From Fusibacter bizertensis (GTDB lineage Bacteria > Bacillota > Clostridia > Peptostreptococcales > Acidaminobacteraceae), in the NCBI RefSeq assembly GCF_029914245.1, contig NZ_JARYZI010000001.1, forward strand, positions 558,001 through 622,000: a stretch of 64,000 nt of DNA, read 5' to 3'. Under the pieces are notes generated by a model. The model ran no database searches. It saw only the letters and a list, made by a program, of their open reading frames with translations, and had not been told where the DNA came from. This document shows, in pieces, positions 46,309 through 55,164 of the stretch. How positions within the stretch are numbered: position 1 is the first letter of the stretch; each line of letters begins with the position of its first letter. A program made the position numbers and the translations under genes.

Positions 46309-47259
46309 TTAATAAACTTTTATACAAAACTCAGGGCATACAGTTGAACAATACCCGCACAAAACACATCTTGCGCGATCTATTGATACAGCCCCATTTT
46401 CAAGTGTAAGGGCCTTATGATCACACTTGTTGACACATGCACCACATCCAATACACCAATCTGCAATTTGTAATTTTTTCTCTGAGATACTAATTCCAGA
46501 CTTAACAGAATCCAAAATCTGTTCCCCATTGATCATGGCTACATTATAATCTATTTCAGCAAATGATTGCATCCCAAACGCTATGGAATCTACATATTTT
46601 TGCGCTTCCAAGTACTCGAAACACTGATTTATATTGCCTAGCAAATTACCACCACCAAAAGGTTTCATGGCAAAAACGCCTCCACCCCGTTTGTGATAAG
46701 CTTTAAGGGCTTCTTCCATATCGCTTCTAGTACCATCTTGGATGCCTAAACCGTTGTAGTTTAATATAGGGTGAACAATCTCAATCTCTGGATATTTAAT
46801 CGCTCCTAAAACCCCGGCAACATAGTGTGTCGAGATACCAAAAGCCTTAATTTTTCCAATTTCTTTTTGTTTTAGAAAATACTCAATAGCTTCATAATGA
46901 CCACGAATCGTGAGTTCATTCATTTGTTCATGTAGCATAAATACATCTACATAATCTGTGTTCATTTCACTAAGTGCCTTTTCAAAACTCTGCTTTGCAG
47001 TTTCCTTAGAGTATGCATAGCATTTACTTGCAATCACAATCTCTTCTCGAGGTATGCGCTTTAATGCTTCTTTGATATGCCCATACGTTTCATAAAGCTC
47101 AGCTGTATCGATAAAATTAACACCCTTATGAAATGCATACTCAATTAAAGAGGCCCCTTCAATAGTGCTCAAATTACGTTGAAGCGGCCCCATTGTTAAA
47201 CTTCCAAAACAAATTTTTGAAACATTTATATTTGTTTTGCCTAACCTATTATAAATCAT
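46309..47259 (-). CDS. Aldo/keto reductase with a C-terminal 2x4Fe-4S domain
   Basis: 316 residues. The N-terminal aldo/keto reductase barrel (about 1-255) keeps the catalytic Asp/Tyr in FIDTAELYETYGHIKEALK and the Lys in ASKCY, and the His in MLHEQMN. The C-terminal ferredoxin-like end has CIGCGACVNKCDHKAL and CVLCGYCSTVCPEFC. This fusion is typical of anaerobe enzymes of unknown substrate. It overlaps ireB by four bases and interrupts the usual ireB-ruvX pair. Confidence 0.92.
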   Translation of the reverse strand: MIYNRLGKTNINVSKICFGSLTMGPLQRNLSTIEGASLIEYAFHKGVNFIDTAELYETYGHIKEALKRIPREEIVIASKCYAYSKETAKQSFEKALSEMNTDYVDVFMLHEQMNELTIRGHYEAIEYFLKQKEIGKIKAFGISTHYVAGVLGAIKYPEIEIVHPILNYNGLGIQDGTRSDMEEALKAYHKRGGGVFAMKPFGGGNLLGNINQCFEYLEAQKYVDSIAFGMQSFAEIDYNVAMINGEQILDSVKSGISISEKKLQIADWCIGCGACVNKCDHKALTLENGAVSIDRARCVLCGYCSTVCPEFCIKVY

Positions 47260-47510
47260 TTTTTATTACTCTCTATATAATCATTGATGAGAACTTCAAG
47301 AATATCATCTCTTTCGATTTTCTTGATCATGGTTCTTGCTTCATTGTGAGTTGTTATATAAGTTGGGTCTCCAGAGATAAGATAACCAATCAATTGATTA
47401 ACAGGATTATATCCTTTTTCTTCAAGTGCATTGTATACATAAAGTAGTATATCTTTATGATCGCCGTTTTCTAAATAATCCTCAACACTAAATTTCATCG
47501 TATTCTTCAT
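47256..47510 (-). CDS. ireB: IreB-family regulatory phosphoprotein
   Basis: 84 residues. VEDYLENGDHKDILLYVYNA and NPVNQLIGYLISGDPTYITT match UPF0297/IreB. In Enterococcus, IreB is a target of the IreK kinase and limits cephalosporin resistance. The conserved N-terminal Thr is present (MKNTMKFS). Start at 47510 after GGGGGATT. The alaS-ireB linkage is classical. Confidence 0.92.
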   Translation of the reverse strand: MKNTMKFSVEDYLENGDHKDILLYVYNALEEKGYNPVNQLIGYLISGDPTYITTHNEARTMIKKIERDDILEVLINDYIESNKK

Positions 47511-47562
47511 CGGAATCCCCCTTTTCATCAAATTAAACCTTTATGATGTCATTATACCCTTT

Positions 47563-50187
47563 TTAAGACAATAAAGCATAAACTTTTTGAAGTGCTTCAT
47601 CAACTTTTTCTGGATTCTTTCCACCAGCTTGTGCCATATTCGGTTTTCCGCCGCCACCACCGCCTGCGATTTTAGCAACTTCTCTTATTATATTACCCGC
47701 ATGAGCACCTTTTTTAATCGCAGAATCCGAAGCCATAGATAAAAATTCAACTTTATCACTGTTTACATTTGCGAGGACGATCACACTATTTTCAAACTTA
47801 TCTTTAATTACATCGCCTAAGTTACGAAGTATATTCATATCTACGCCTTCAAATTTAGCCGTAACTACTTTGTAACCATTCACCTCTTTCATTTGGTTGA
47901 TGATATCACCCATAGAATTTTTAGCAATTTTGCTTTTCAATTGCTCGTTTTCTTTTTGGATATGCTTCATTTCAACTAAGAGTTGCTCAGCTTTATGTGC
48001 CACATCTTGTACGTTTGACTTAAGGATATCAGAAATATGATTTAATTTATTGTCAAGATCTGTAAGCAAATTGTAAACATTTTCACCCGTAATTGCTTCA
48101 ATTCTCCTTACACCTGCTGCAACACCTGTTTCACTTATGATTTTAAAGAGCCCCACTTCTGCTGTATTTGCAAGGTGAGTTCCCCCACAAAGTTCGATAC
48201 TATAATCACCCATAGTAACAACGCGAACTTTCTCGCCATATTTTTCTCCAAAGAGCGCCATTGCTCCTTTTTCTTTTGCACTCGCAATTGACATTTCTTC
48301 TGTTTCAATTTGAAGAGAAGCAAATATCTGTTGATTTACCATTTTTTCAATAGCCATCAAATCTTCAAAAGAAGTAGCTTCAAAATGCGAAAAATCAAAT
48401 CTAAGTCTTTCAGGATTAACCATTGAACCAGCTTGTTCAACGTGTGTACCTAACACAGTTCTAAGTGCTTTGTGTAACAAATGTGTCGCAGAGTGATTTC
48501 TTGCAGTTGCCATTCTCTTTGAAAGATCTACACTTGCAGTTACTGTCTCACCAACTTTTACCGATCCTTTAATAACTCTTACATTATGACTGATAATACG
48601 GCCGACACTTTTTTTAGTCTCAATTACTTCAGCCATAAATCGATCTGTAAAAATCACACCCACATCGCCAACTTGACCGCCACCCTCAGGATAAAATGGT
48701 GTTTCATCAAGCACTAAAGTAACTTCCATACCTTCAAATGCTTCGTTTACAATTTCTTCACCAACAACTGCAACAAGTGTACAAGCTTTTTCTAGCCTAT
48801 TGTACCCAACAAATTTTGAGATAATTTCTTTAGGCAACTGAGAGACTGCATCACTCGCCCAACCAAGCTCGTCTCCATTGCCTCTTGCAGTTCTAGCACG
48901 TTCTTTTTGCTCTGTCATCTGCTGTTTAAACTCGATTTCATTAACGGTTAAATGCTTTTCAGCCAAGATCTCCATTGTGAGTTCTAGTGGGAAACCATAT
49001 GTGTCATAAAGCTTAAAAGCGCGTTCTCCATCTAACTCTTTTTGCCCTTCTTGTACCAGTGTATCAATATACTCTGATAAAATTCCTAAACCCTGATCGA
49101 TAGTCGTTTGAAAACGCTCTTCTTCAATAGAGATAATGCGTTTGATATAGTCCTTTCTATCAACGAGGTTTTGATAACTCTCTCCATAGACTTCAATTAC
49201 AGTATCTACCAACTTTGTAAGCACGTTCCCTTCCATGCCAATCTTTTTCGCATGTCTAGCAGCGCGTCTTAAGAGTCTTCTTAAAACATATCCTCTACCT
49301 TCGTTATTTGGCATGATACCATCACCAACCATAAAAGTTACAGCTTTAACATGATCTGTTACAATTCTAACTGATATATCTTGTTCTTTATTTATTCCAT
49401 ATTCTACACCTGAAAATTCAATTACCGCATCTCTAATACGCTGAATCGTATCAACTTCAAAAATTGTATCTACATCTTGCATGATGCATGCAATTCTCTC
49501 AAGGCCCATACCTGTGTCGATATTTTTCTTTTCAAGTTCACTGTAGTTTCCTTGATCATCTTTACTAAATTGTGTAAAAACGTGGTTCCAAAATTCGAGA
49601 TAACGTTCACACTCACATCCAGGACGACAATTGGGATCACCACAACCGTATGCTTCTCCACGGTCAAAATAGATCTCAGAACATGGGCCACACGGGCCAG
49701 TACCAATTTCCCAAAAGTTATCTGCTTTTCCAAGTCTCGTGATTTTCTCTTCAGGTATACCAATGACATCTCTCCAAATAGCAAAAGCTTCATCATCCTC
49801 AAGGTAAACTGATGGCCACAATTTGTCAACAGGCATCTCTAATACTTCTGTAATAAACTCCCATCCCAACTTAATAGAACCTTCTTTAAAATAATCACCA
49901 AAAGAAAAATTTCCTAGCATTTCAAAAAAAGTAGCATGTCTTGCAGTTACACCAACGTTTTCGATATCACCAGTTCGTATACATTTTTGACAAGTTGCCA
50001 TGGTTGAATTTGGAGGTGTTTCAATTCCTGTAAAGTAATTTTTCAGTGGTTGCATACCAGCGTTCACCAGTAGTAAGCTTTTATCGTTCATTGGGACAAG
50101 CGGATAGCTAGATGTCACAAAGTGTCCTTTAGATTCATAAAAGTCTAAAAATGCTTTTCTAATTTCATTTAACCCCATTTTTTTCAT
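47563..50187 (-). CDS. alaS: Alanyl-tRNA synthetase
   Basis: 874 residues. Class II aminoacylation core with RKAFLDFYESKGH and GRGYVLRRLLRRAARHAKKIG, the editing domain with the zinc-type NHSATHLLHKAL and CGGTHLANTAEVG, and a C-terminal DHHA1-type region with GGGGGGKPNMAQAGG. The start at 50187 follows GGGAGG. It is controlled by an upstream T-box. In many clostridia iscR-iscS-iscU-mnmA precedes alaS; mnmA is missing here. Confidence 0.97.
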   Translation of the reverse strand: MKKMGLNEIRKAFLDFYESKGHFVTSSYPLVPMNDKSLLLVNAGMQPLKNYFTGIETPPNSTMATCQKCIRTGDIENVGVTARHATFFEMLGNFSFGDYFKEGSIKLGWEFITEVLEMPVDKLWPSVYLEDDEAFAIWRDVIGIPEEKITRLGKADNFWEIGTGPCGPCSEIYFDRGEAYGCGDPNCRPGCECERYLEFWNHVFTQFSKDDQGNYSELEKKNIDTGMGLERIACIMQDVDTIFEVDTIQRIRDAVIEFSGVEYGINKEQDISVRIVTDHVKAVTFMVGDGIMPNNEGRGYVLRRLLRRAARHAKKIGMEGNVLTKLVDTVIEVYGESYQNLVDRKDYIKRIISIEEERFQTTIDQGLGILSEYIDTLVQEGQKELDGERAFKLYDTYGFPLELTMEILAEKHLTVNEIEFKQQMTEQKERARTARGNGDELGWASDAVSQLPKEIISKFVGYNRLEKACTLVAVVGEEIVNEAFEGMEVTLVLDETPFYPEGGGQVGDVGVIFTDRFMAEVIETKKSVGRIISHNVRVIKGSVKVGETVTASVDLSKRMATARNHSATHLLHKALRTVLGTHVEQAGSMVNPERLRFDFSHFEATSFEDLMAIEKMVNQQIFASLQIETEEMSIASAKEKGAMALFGEKYGEKVRVVTMGDYSIELCGGTHLANTAEVGLFKIISETGVAAGVRRIEAITGENVYNLLTDLDNKLNHISDILKSNVQDVAHKAEQLLVEMKHIQKENEQLKSKIAKNSMGDIINQMKEVNGYKVVTAKFEGVDMNILRNLGDVIKDKFENSVIVLANVNSDKVEFLSMASDSAIKKGAHAGNIIREVAKIAGGGGGGKPNMAQAGGKNPEKVDEALQKVYALLS

Positions 50188-50214
50188 CGTAATTCCTCCC
50201 ATATTTCAATATAC

Positions 50215-50469
50215 AAAAAAACCTTCAAAGATCGTGTAGGGACGACGTAATCGCGGTACCACCCTACTTATTGGAATCATCCAATCGCTTTGAAGGTCAA
50301 AATGCAACATAACGTTTGCAAAACGCATCACTCTACTTTATTTCAAGCGATGAGCTCAGAAGCTGCTTCAACCCGTGTACATTTCCACCAGACATGTACT
50401 CTCTATCGTAGGTCTACTCCTCTTCGTCTTAGCTGATATTCAAGCTAACCAAAAGTTAGCGTTAATTCT
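50215..50469 (-). ncRNA. T-box riboswitch of alaS
   Basis: On the minus strand the T-box sequence AGGGTGGTACCGCG lies at 50265-50252, the element that pairs with the uncharged tRNA acceptor end. A stem I region upstream holds AGGAGTA and a GCU triplet (Ala codon) at 50355-50353 as candidate specifier. ACCTTCAAAG (50297-50288) and CTTTGAAGGT (50230-50221) form the terminator stem, followed by a T-run (50220-50215). Uncharged tRNA-Ala should allow read-through into alaS. Confidence 0.93.
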
Positions 50470-50475
50470 TATCAC

Positions 50476-50504
50476 ATTTTAACACATTTATATTTAAAGA
50501 ACAA
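50476..50504 (-). promoter_or_regulatory. alaS promoter
   Basis: TTGTTC (50504-50499) and TAAAAT (50481-50476) are spaced 17 bp apart on the minus strand, just ahead of the T-box leader. A weak hairpin (GAACAAA/TTTGTTC, 50499-50517) overlaps the -35 box and may end the isc operon. Confidence 0.65.
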
Positions 50505-50530
50505 AGTTTTTTTGTTCCAAAACATACATG

Positions 50531-50977
50531 TTAAAATTCAATTTCTACAATATCGTGATGGTCATCATGATCATCCGTTGGATCAAAACCTTCAAGACCG
50601 GCATAAGTCTTTCCAGTTTTCTGTGCATAGTCATAAATTGCCGCTTTTAAAGCTTGCTCTGCCAGTACCGAACAGTGAATTTTTACTGCTGGCAAACCAC
50701 CAAGCGCATCTACAACTTGCTTGTTTGTTACTTTTAGAGCATCTTCTATAGATAGGCCCATGATAAGTTCAGTTGCTATTGAAGACGCTGCTATTGCAGA
50801 TCCACATCCAAATGTTTTAAACTTAATGTCTTCGATTTTCTCGTCATTCACTTTTATATAGATACGCATGATGTCGCCACATTTTACATTGCCAACTTCG
50901 CCAACACCATCTGCATTTTCAATTTCGCCTACATTTCTTGGATTCATAAAATGATCCATAACCGTTTCAGTATACAT
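50531..50977 (-). CDS. iscU: Iron-sulfur scaffold protein IscU
   Basis: 148 residues. The three cluster cysteines are VKCGD (C33, with Asp35), FGCGSA (C58) and IHCSVLAE (C102). The His/Asp-rich tail (DPTDDHDDHHD) is a local addition. It assembles Fe-S clusters with IscS. It starts one base after the iscS stop with GGGAGG. Confidence 0.94.
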   Translation of the reverse strand: MYTETVMDHFMNPRNVGEIENADGVGEVGNVKCGDIMRIYIKVNDEKIEDIKFKTFGCGSAIAASSIATELIMGLSIEDALKVTNKQVVDALGGLPAVKIHCSVLAEQALKAAIYDYAQKTGKTYAGLEGFDPTDDHDDHHDIVEIEF

Positions 50978-50978
50978 A

Positions 50979-52154
50979 CTATTTACCTCCCTGAATTCTA
51001 TCGTATAATGGTGACATCATTCTCAATTTTTGAACAACTTCTTTAAGTGCTTCAATTGTATAATCTACATCTTCTTCTGTGGTAAAATCACCAATTGTAA
51101 GTCTTAATGACCCATGTGCTATCTCATGTGGTAAACCAATAGCTAAGAGAACATGTGATGGATCTAAGGACCCAGAAGTACATGCAGAACCGCTTGAACC
51201 ACCGATTCCTTTTGCATTTAAACTGAGAAGTAAAGCTTCACCTTCGATAAATTCAAAGCAAACATTGACATTACCAGGATGTCTCAGTGTAGGGTGTCCA
51301 TTATGTTTAACATAATCAACACTTTCAAGTATGCCTTTTAATAATCTTTCACGAAGTGTAACAAGTTTTTCTACGTGCGCCTCTAAAGAGTCATGTGCTA
51401 TCTGTGCAGCTTTAGCAAAGCCCATAATACCCGCAACATTTTCAGTTCCAGCTCTTCGTTTTTTTTCTTGTGCGCCACCTTCTATTAAATTCTGGATTTT
51501 AATACCTTTTTTTATATATAAAGCACCTACACCTTTAGGACCATAGATTTTATGGCTTGAAACACTCATTAAATCTATCCCCATAGCAGAAACATCAATT
51601 TTTACATTACCATATGCTTGAACTGCATCAGTATGAAAAAGAACGCCACTTTCATGGGCAATTTGTGCAATATCTTGAATTGGCTGCATTGTTCCAATTT
51701 CATTGTTAATAAACATAATCGATATTAAAACCGTTGTAGGTCTAATTGCTGCTTTAAGAGCTTCTAAGCTAATCATACCATCGCTATCGACATCTAAGTA
51801 GGTCACTTCAACCCCTTCTTTTTCTAGCGCTTGGCATGTATGAAGCACTGCGTGATGTTCAATCTTACATGTGATCATATGGTTGCCTTTTGCTTTGTTA
51901 GCGCGCATAACACCTTTAATCGCCCAATTATCAGATTCTGAGCCACCTGCAGTAAAATAAACTGTATCAGCTGGTGCAGCTATTGTAGCTGCAATCTGAG
52001 CACGTGCTTTTTCAAGTGCTCTTTTTGCGTCTTGTCCAAAACCATGTATACTCGATGCATTCCCAAAATTTTCTGTAAAATAGGGTAGCATTTCTTCAAC
52101 TACTTCTTTTTTAACTGGTGTTGTCGCCGAATAGTCCAGATAAATTTTTCTCAC
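50979..52154 (-). CDS. iscS: Cysteine desulfurase IscS (NifS-type)
   Basis: 391 residues. The PLP lysine lies in SVSSHKIYGPKGVGALY and the active Cys in GSSGSACTSGSLDPSHVLL near residue 325. It takes sulfur from cysteine and passes it to IscU. Start is GTG after GGAGG. It follows the Rrf2-type gene by 18 bp. Confidence 0.95.
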   Translation of the reverse strand: MRKIYLDYSATTPVKKEVVEEMLPYFTENFGNASSIHGFGQDAKRALEKARAQIAATIAAPADTVYFTAGGSESDNWAIKGVMRANKAKGNHMITCKIEHHAVLHTCQALEKEGVEVTYLDVDSDGMISLEALKAAIRPTTVLISIMFINNEIGTMQPIQDIAQIAHESGVLFHTDAVQAYGNVKIDVSAMGIDLMSVSSHKIYGPKGVGALYIKKGIKIQNLIEGGAQEKKRRAGTENVAGIMGFAKAAQIAHDSLEAHVEKLVTLRERLLKGILESVDYVKHNGHPTLRHPGNVNVCFEFIEGEALLLSLNAKGIGGSSGSACTSGSLDPSHVLLAIGLPHEIAHGSLRLTIGDFTTEEDVDYTIEALKEVVQKLRMMSPLYDRIQGGK

Positions 52155-52172
52155 TTTAACCCCTCCAAAACG

Positions 52173-52637
52173 TTATTTGCATTCACATATGCTGTTGATA
52201 ATTGTGCTTTCTTGATTTTCCTTATAATCATCAATCATATGTTGAAGCGAAATAGAATTTACAACGCTGGTGATGCTTTCATAAATTTTCTCATAGATCA
52301 CTTTTGTAACACAATAGTTTGAATGATCACATAACTCCTCATCGCTACTATCCATTACGACACAATCAGTAGGCGCTAGTGGACCTTCAAGTGTCGTTAA
52401 TATCACACCTACCGTGATGTCTGATGGCGCTTTAGCAAGCATATAGCCACCCTGAGCACCTCTAACACTTTCAACCAATAGTGCTTTCCTAAGCGGAGAA
52501 ATTAACTGTTCAAGATAATTTACTGAAATCGCTTGTCTCTCTGCTATACTCGTAAGTGAAATTGGCCCTTCGCCATAATATAGGGCTAAATCAAACATCG
52601 CTTTGAGGCCATATCGCCCCCTGGTAGATAATTTCAA
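52173..52637 (-). CDS. iscR: Rrf2-family regulator, IscR-type
   Basis: 154 residues. The winged helix reads STRGRYGLKAMFDLALYYG and QLISPLRKALLVESVRGAQG. Cys92, Cys103 and Cys109 form an IscR-like Fe-S-binding set, so it probably senses cluster status and controls its own operon. Start is TTG after GGAGCG (no ATG is available); low translation of the regulator is possible. Promoter at 52686-52714. Confidence 0.9.
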   Translation of the reverse strand: MKLSTRGRYGLKAMFDLALYYGEGPISLTSIAERQAISVNYLEQLISPLRKALLVESVRGAQGGYMLAKAPSDITVGVILTTLEGPLAPTDCVVMDSSDEELCDHSNYCVTKVIYEKIYESITSVVNSISLQHMIDDYKENQESTIINSICECK

Positions 52638-52685
52638 AATAATACGCTCCTTTAATCCCTAGTTGTTTACTAAGAAATCATTTAC

Positions 52686-52714
52686 ATTATAATATATCCG
52701 ATTAAATGCGTCAA
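52686..52714 (-). promoter_or_regulatory. isc operon promoter
   Basis: TTGACG (52714-52709) and TATAAT (52691-52686) are spaced 17 bp on the minus strand. The spacer holds ATCGGATA, which might be part of the Rrf2 site; this is not proven. Confidence 0.75.
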
Positions 52715-52754
52715 CTTTAAACCGTTGAATAGTTATAAAGAAATTGTTAACATT

Positions 52755-52783
52755 ATGACAGATTAAGCCGATAATACTAGTAT
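52755..52783 (+). promoter_or_regulatory. Possible promoter of the plus-strand orphan gene
   Basis: ATGACA (52755-52760) and TAGTAT (52778-52783) are spaced 17 bp on the plus strand, 22 bp before the start codon. It is divergent from the isc promoter. Confidence 0.45.
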
Positions 52784-52804
52784 AACTATTTTAAGAGGTG
52801 AAAG

Positions 52805-53671
52805 ATGTCGGAAAGAATGAATGAACTTTTTACGTTAACTCAAAAAGCGCAAAAAATGGAAATGATTAATGAAGAAATCGCGCTAGGAATCTACTTAGAT
52901 ATTTTCGATAATTACACACCTAAGATCTCAAAAACATATGAAAGTGCTATTAGACTTCTTGAAAAAAGACAACGCTATGTTGAAGCAGAAGTTATATGTT
53001 CCAAAGCAATTGAACTTATAAAAGCAGACGAAATTTCTGGTACATTAGATAAATTTGAAACCATTAAAGAACGGCTCGATCGAAAAATCATGGAGTTATC
53101 ACCTGCTGACATTAAGCCTCAGCGGAAAAAATTTAAGCTAACCAAAACGCACCTTATTTTATTGGTAGTTATTTTAGCTCTGATTTTTATGATATTAAAG
53201 TTTACTACTCCATTTGACGACCTTAATGTGGATTTGGATGGAAAAGAATCGCTCAATGGCGGTGAAGGTGTTTATAAGGTTACTACAGAATCATCGGAAC
53301 TCACCTATCCAGTTACAGAAGCTATGATCGATATAGCTACCAGTGAGCTTAAAAAAAATATAGATGTGAGTGATGCTTCTGTGATTCCACAAGACAATAC
53401 TTTAGGAATTGCTATCATCATCAAACCAGGCACATCTCAAGAGCGCGCAGTTGAGTTGACCGAAGCCTATCTCAAATCACTTTCAGGTGCTGCCGCTGCA
53501 GCCTATTCCGACTTAAAAGCCCCCACTAAAGAAACACTTGGGGAGCTCTACGATTATTATGAACTTGTAATCACTGTTGGTACTAGCACAAAACCTGAAG
53601 ATTTTATCGCAAAAGGAACAAAAGTACGTGGCGCATCTTCAATATACTGGCGGAATATGGACAATCAATAA
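52805..53671 (+). CDS. Single-pass membrane protein of unknown function
   Basis: 288 residues. A helical N-terminal part (about 1-105) has the helix-repeat look of TPR-like regions (EAEVICSKAIELIK) but no clear motif. One membrane helix (HLILLVVILALIFMILKF) near 114-131 follows, then an outside domain of about 155 residues with DVSDASVIPQDNTLGIAIII. No family is recognised. RBS AAGAGGTG precedes the ATG. It is a plus-strand orphan next to the isc operon and ends at a strong terminator. Confidence 0.8.
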   Translation: MSERMNELFTLTQKAQKMEMINEEIALGIYLDIFDNYTPKISKTYESAIRLLEKRQRYVEAEVICSKAIELIKADEISGTLDKFETIKERLDRKIMELSPADIKPQRKKFKLTKTHLILLVVILALIFMILKFTTPFDDLNVDLDGKESLNGGEGVYKVTTESSELTYPVTEAMIDIATSELKKNIDVSDASVIPQDNTLGIAIIIKPGTSQERAVELTEAYLKSLSGAAAAAYSDLKAPTKETLGELYDYYELVITVGTSTKPEDFIAKGTKVRGASSIYWRNMDNQ

Positions 53672-53688
53672 AATCAACTTATAAATAA

Positions 53689-53740
53689 AAAAGTGTCAAA
53701 GTGATGTGGTTATTACTAACCCAATCATTTTGACACTTTT
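53689..53740. terminator. Bidirectional terminator
   Basis: 17-bp arms at 53689-53705 and 53724-53740 with one G-U pair and T-runs on both strands. It serves the orphan plus-strand gene and the convergent DJ-1 gene. Confidence 0.92.
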
Positions 53741-53748
53741 ATTTTTTC

Positions 53749-54297
53749 TTATTTATTTGTATGGATTAAGGACTGTGAAAGTTGTTCGCTCAACTTGTGT
53801 CCTTTTAAGATTTCTACTAATTTAAGTGCAAAATCCATTGCCACACCAGCGCCTTTCCCCGTTATCAATTCACCATCATGAACAACAGATTCATCAACAT
53901 GTTTAAAATCCCTAAGTTGTGTTTCAAAGCCAGGATAACAGGTTACATTTCTACCTTTAAGTAAACCATGTTTAGAAAGTACTGTTGGTGCAGCACAAAT
54001 TGCCGCTAAGTGAATATCAGAATCATAAGCCTGTAGCAACAAGTTTCTCAAAACATCACTTTCAGCCAAATGCATTGCACCAGGCATTCCACCAGGCAAC
54101 ACGAGCATCGACACATCAGATAGTGTGTGAATCTCACTGATTCTTCCATCCATTTTAACTTCTATACCATGCGCTCCTGTTACCGATAGACCATTTAATC
54201 CAATCATATGTGTTCTTATATCAGCACGTCTTAAAACATCTATCACAGTGAGTGCTTCAATCTCTTCAAATCCTTCTGCAAAAAAGACATAAACCAT
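53749..54297 (-). CDS. DJ-1/PfpI-family protein
   Basis: 182 residues. FFAEGFEEIEALTVIDVLRR and the nucleophile elbow AAICAAPTVLSKHG show the DJ-1 subfamily. Members act as deglycases, chaperones or in thiazole-linked steps; the true role is unclear. Start at 54297 after GGAGG. It follows the transglutaminase gene by 11 bp. Confidence 0.92.
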   Translation of the reverse strand: MVYVFFAEGFEEIEALTVIDVLRRADIRTHMIGLNGLSVTGAHGIEVKMDGRISEIHTLSDVSMLVLPGGMPGAMHLAESDVLRNLLLQAYDSDIHLAAICAAPTVLSKHGLLKGRNVTCYPGFETQLRDFKHVDESVVHDGELITGKGAGVAMDFALKLVEILKGHKLSEQLSQSLIHTNK

Positions 54298-54308
54298 ATT
54301 GGCCTCCA

Positions 54309-55121
54309 CTAGTATTCGTTGACTTTTGTATAATACTTAGCGTTCTTGATCATTGTTACACTAGAACTGCTGCCTTTCCATGTGCTATCAACGGTATTGT
54401 CTACGATTACCCATTTGCCATCAATTAAGATCTCATTCCATGCATGATAACCATTTACATACTTAGAATATCCTTTTACCAACTTAGTTGGAATACCATG
54501 ACTTCTTTCAATTGAAGCAAATAAAGCGGAGTAGTCATAACAAATCCCTTTAAGATCTTCATAAGTTTTTTCAACACTTGGAATATAATCAGACGTTAAA
54601 GTCGGGATTTTATCATAGTCGTATTTCATATTTTTAACTAAATAGCCATATAAAACTTGTAGTCGCTTATTATCCGTGGTACTTTTTTCAAGCAAGTCTT
54701 TTCCAAATTCAATTGCTTTTAGCTCTTCATCCCATTTAACATTTTGAATAGAATTCAAAAAAACAATATTAGGATCTTTTAATTCTAGTTCTATCGTTTT
54801 TTGAGCGACATATACGTATTTAGTACCGCTTACATTTTTTAATAGTCCAACTTTATAAGTACCATTTCCAAGTTGTAAGGGATAAGATGTAGTTGAACCA
54901 TCTGAAGCAAAGGGATATGCAATTTTACTTTCCCCTTTCGATATCAAAACTTTATATTTTAAAGCATCTGCCGCTTTATAAGTAACGTCAATCACACCTT
55001 TAGAAAGGTTTGTCACGTCAATTGTCTCCTTGACTTCTTTAGTAACACCGAAGCTGCTTGAAGCAGACAACGTGGCAAATACAACCAACATACAAAATAT
55101 TAATCTCATTTTTTTGTTCAT
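54309..55121 (-). CDS. Secreted transglutaminase-like protein
   Basis: 270 residues. A signal peptide (MNKKMRLIFCMLVVFATLSA) starts the chain and no later membrane helix is seen. The transglutaminase-like triad is Cys194 in GICYDYSALFASIE, His226 in GYHAWNEIL, and Asp241 in VIVDNTVD. Bacterial members are often peptidases or protein cross-linkers; which one is unknown. GGAG precedes the ATG. It lies between pilT and the DJ-1 gene. Confidence 0.88.
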   Translation of the reverse strand: MNKKMRLIFCMLVVFATLSASSSFGVTKEVKETIDVTNLSKGVIDVTYKAADALKYKVLISKGESKIAYPFASDGSTTSYPLQLGNGTYKVGLLKNVSGTKYVYVAQKTIELELKDPNIVFLNSIQNVKWDEELKAIEFGKDLLEKSTTDNKRLQVLYGYLVKNMKYDYDKIPTLTSDYIPSVEKTYEDLKGICYDYSALFASIERSHGIPTKLVKGYSKYVNGYHAWNEILIDGKWVIVDNTVDSTWKGSSSSVTMIKNAKYYTKVNEY

Positions 55122-55164
55122 ATTGTTGATCTCCTTTCTAAGTCAATACATTTTAGTCTGACTA

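Noticed and set aside
49470-49829. Overlapping frames inside alaS on both strands
   Set aside because: They are shadows of the alaS reading frame with no ribosome site or family match.
52765-52776. GCCGATAA, a perfect sigma-28-type -10 box, upstream of the orphan gene
   Set aside because: No CTAAA or TAAA element lies at 14-17 bp upstream; the nearest is about 26 bp away.
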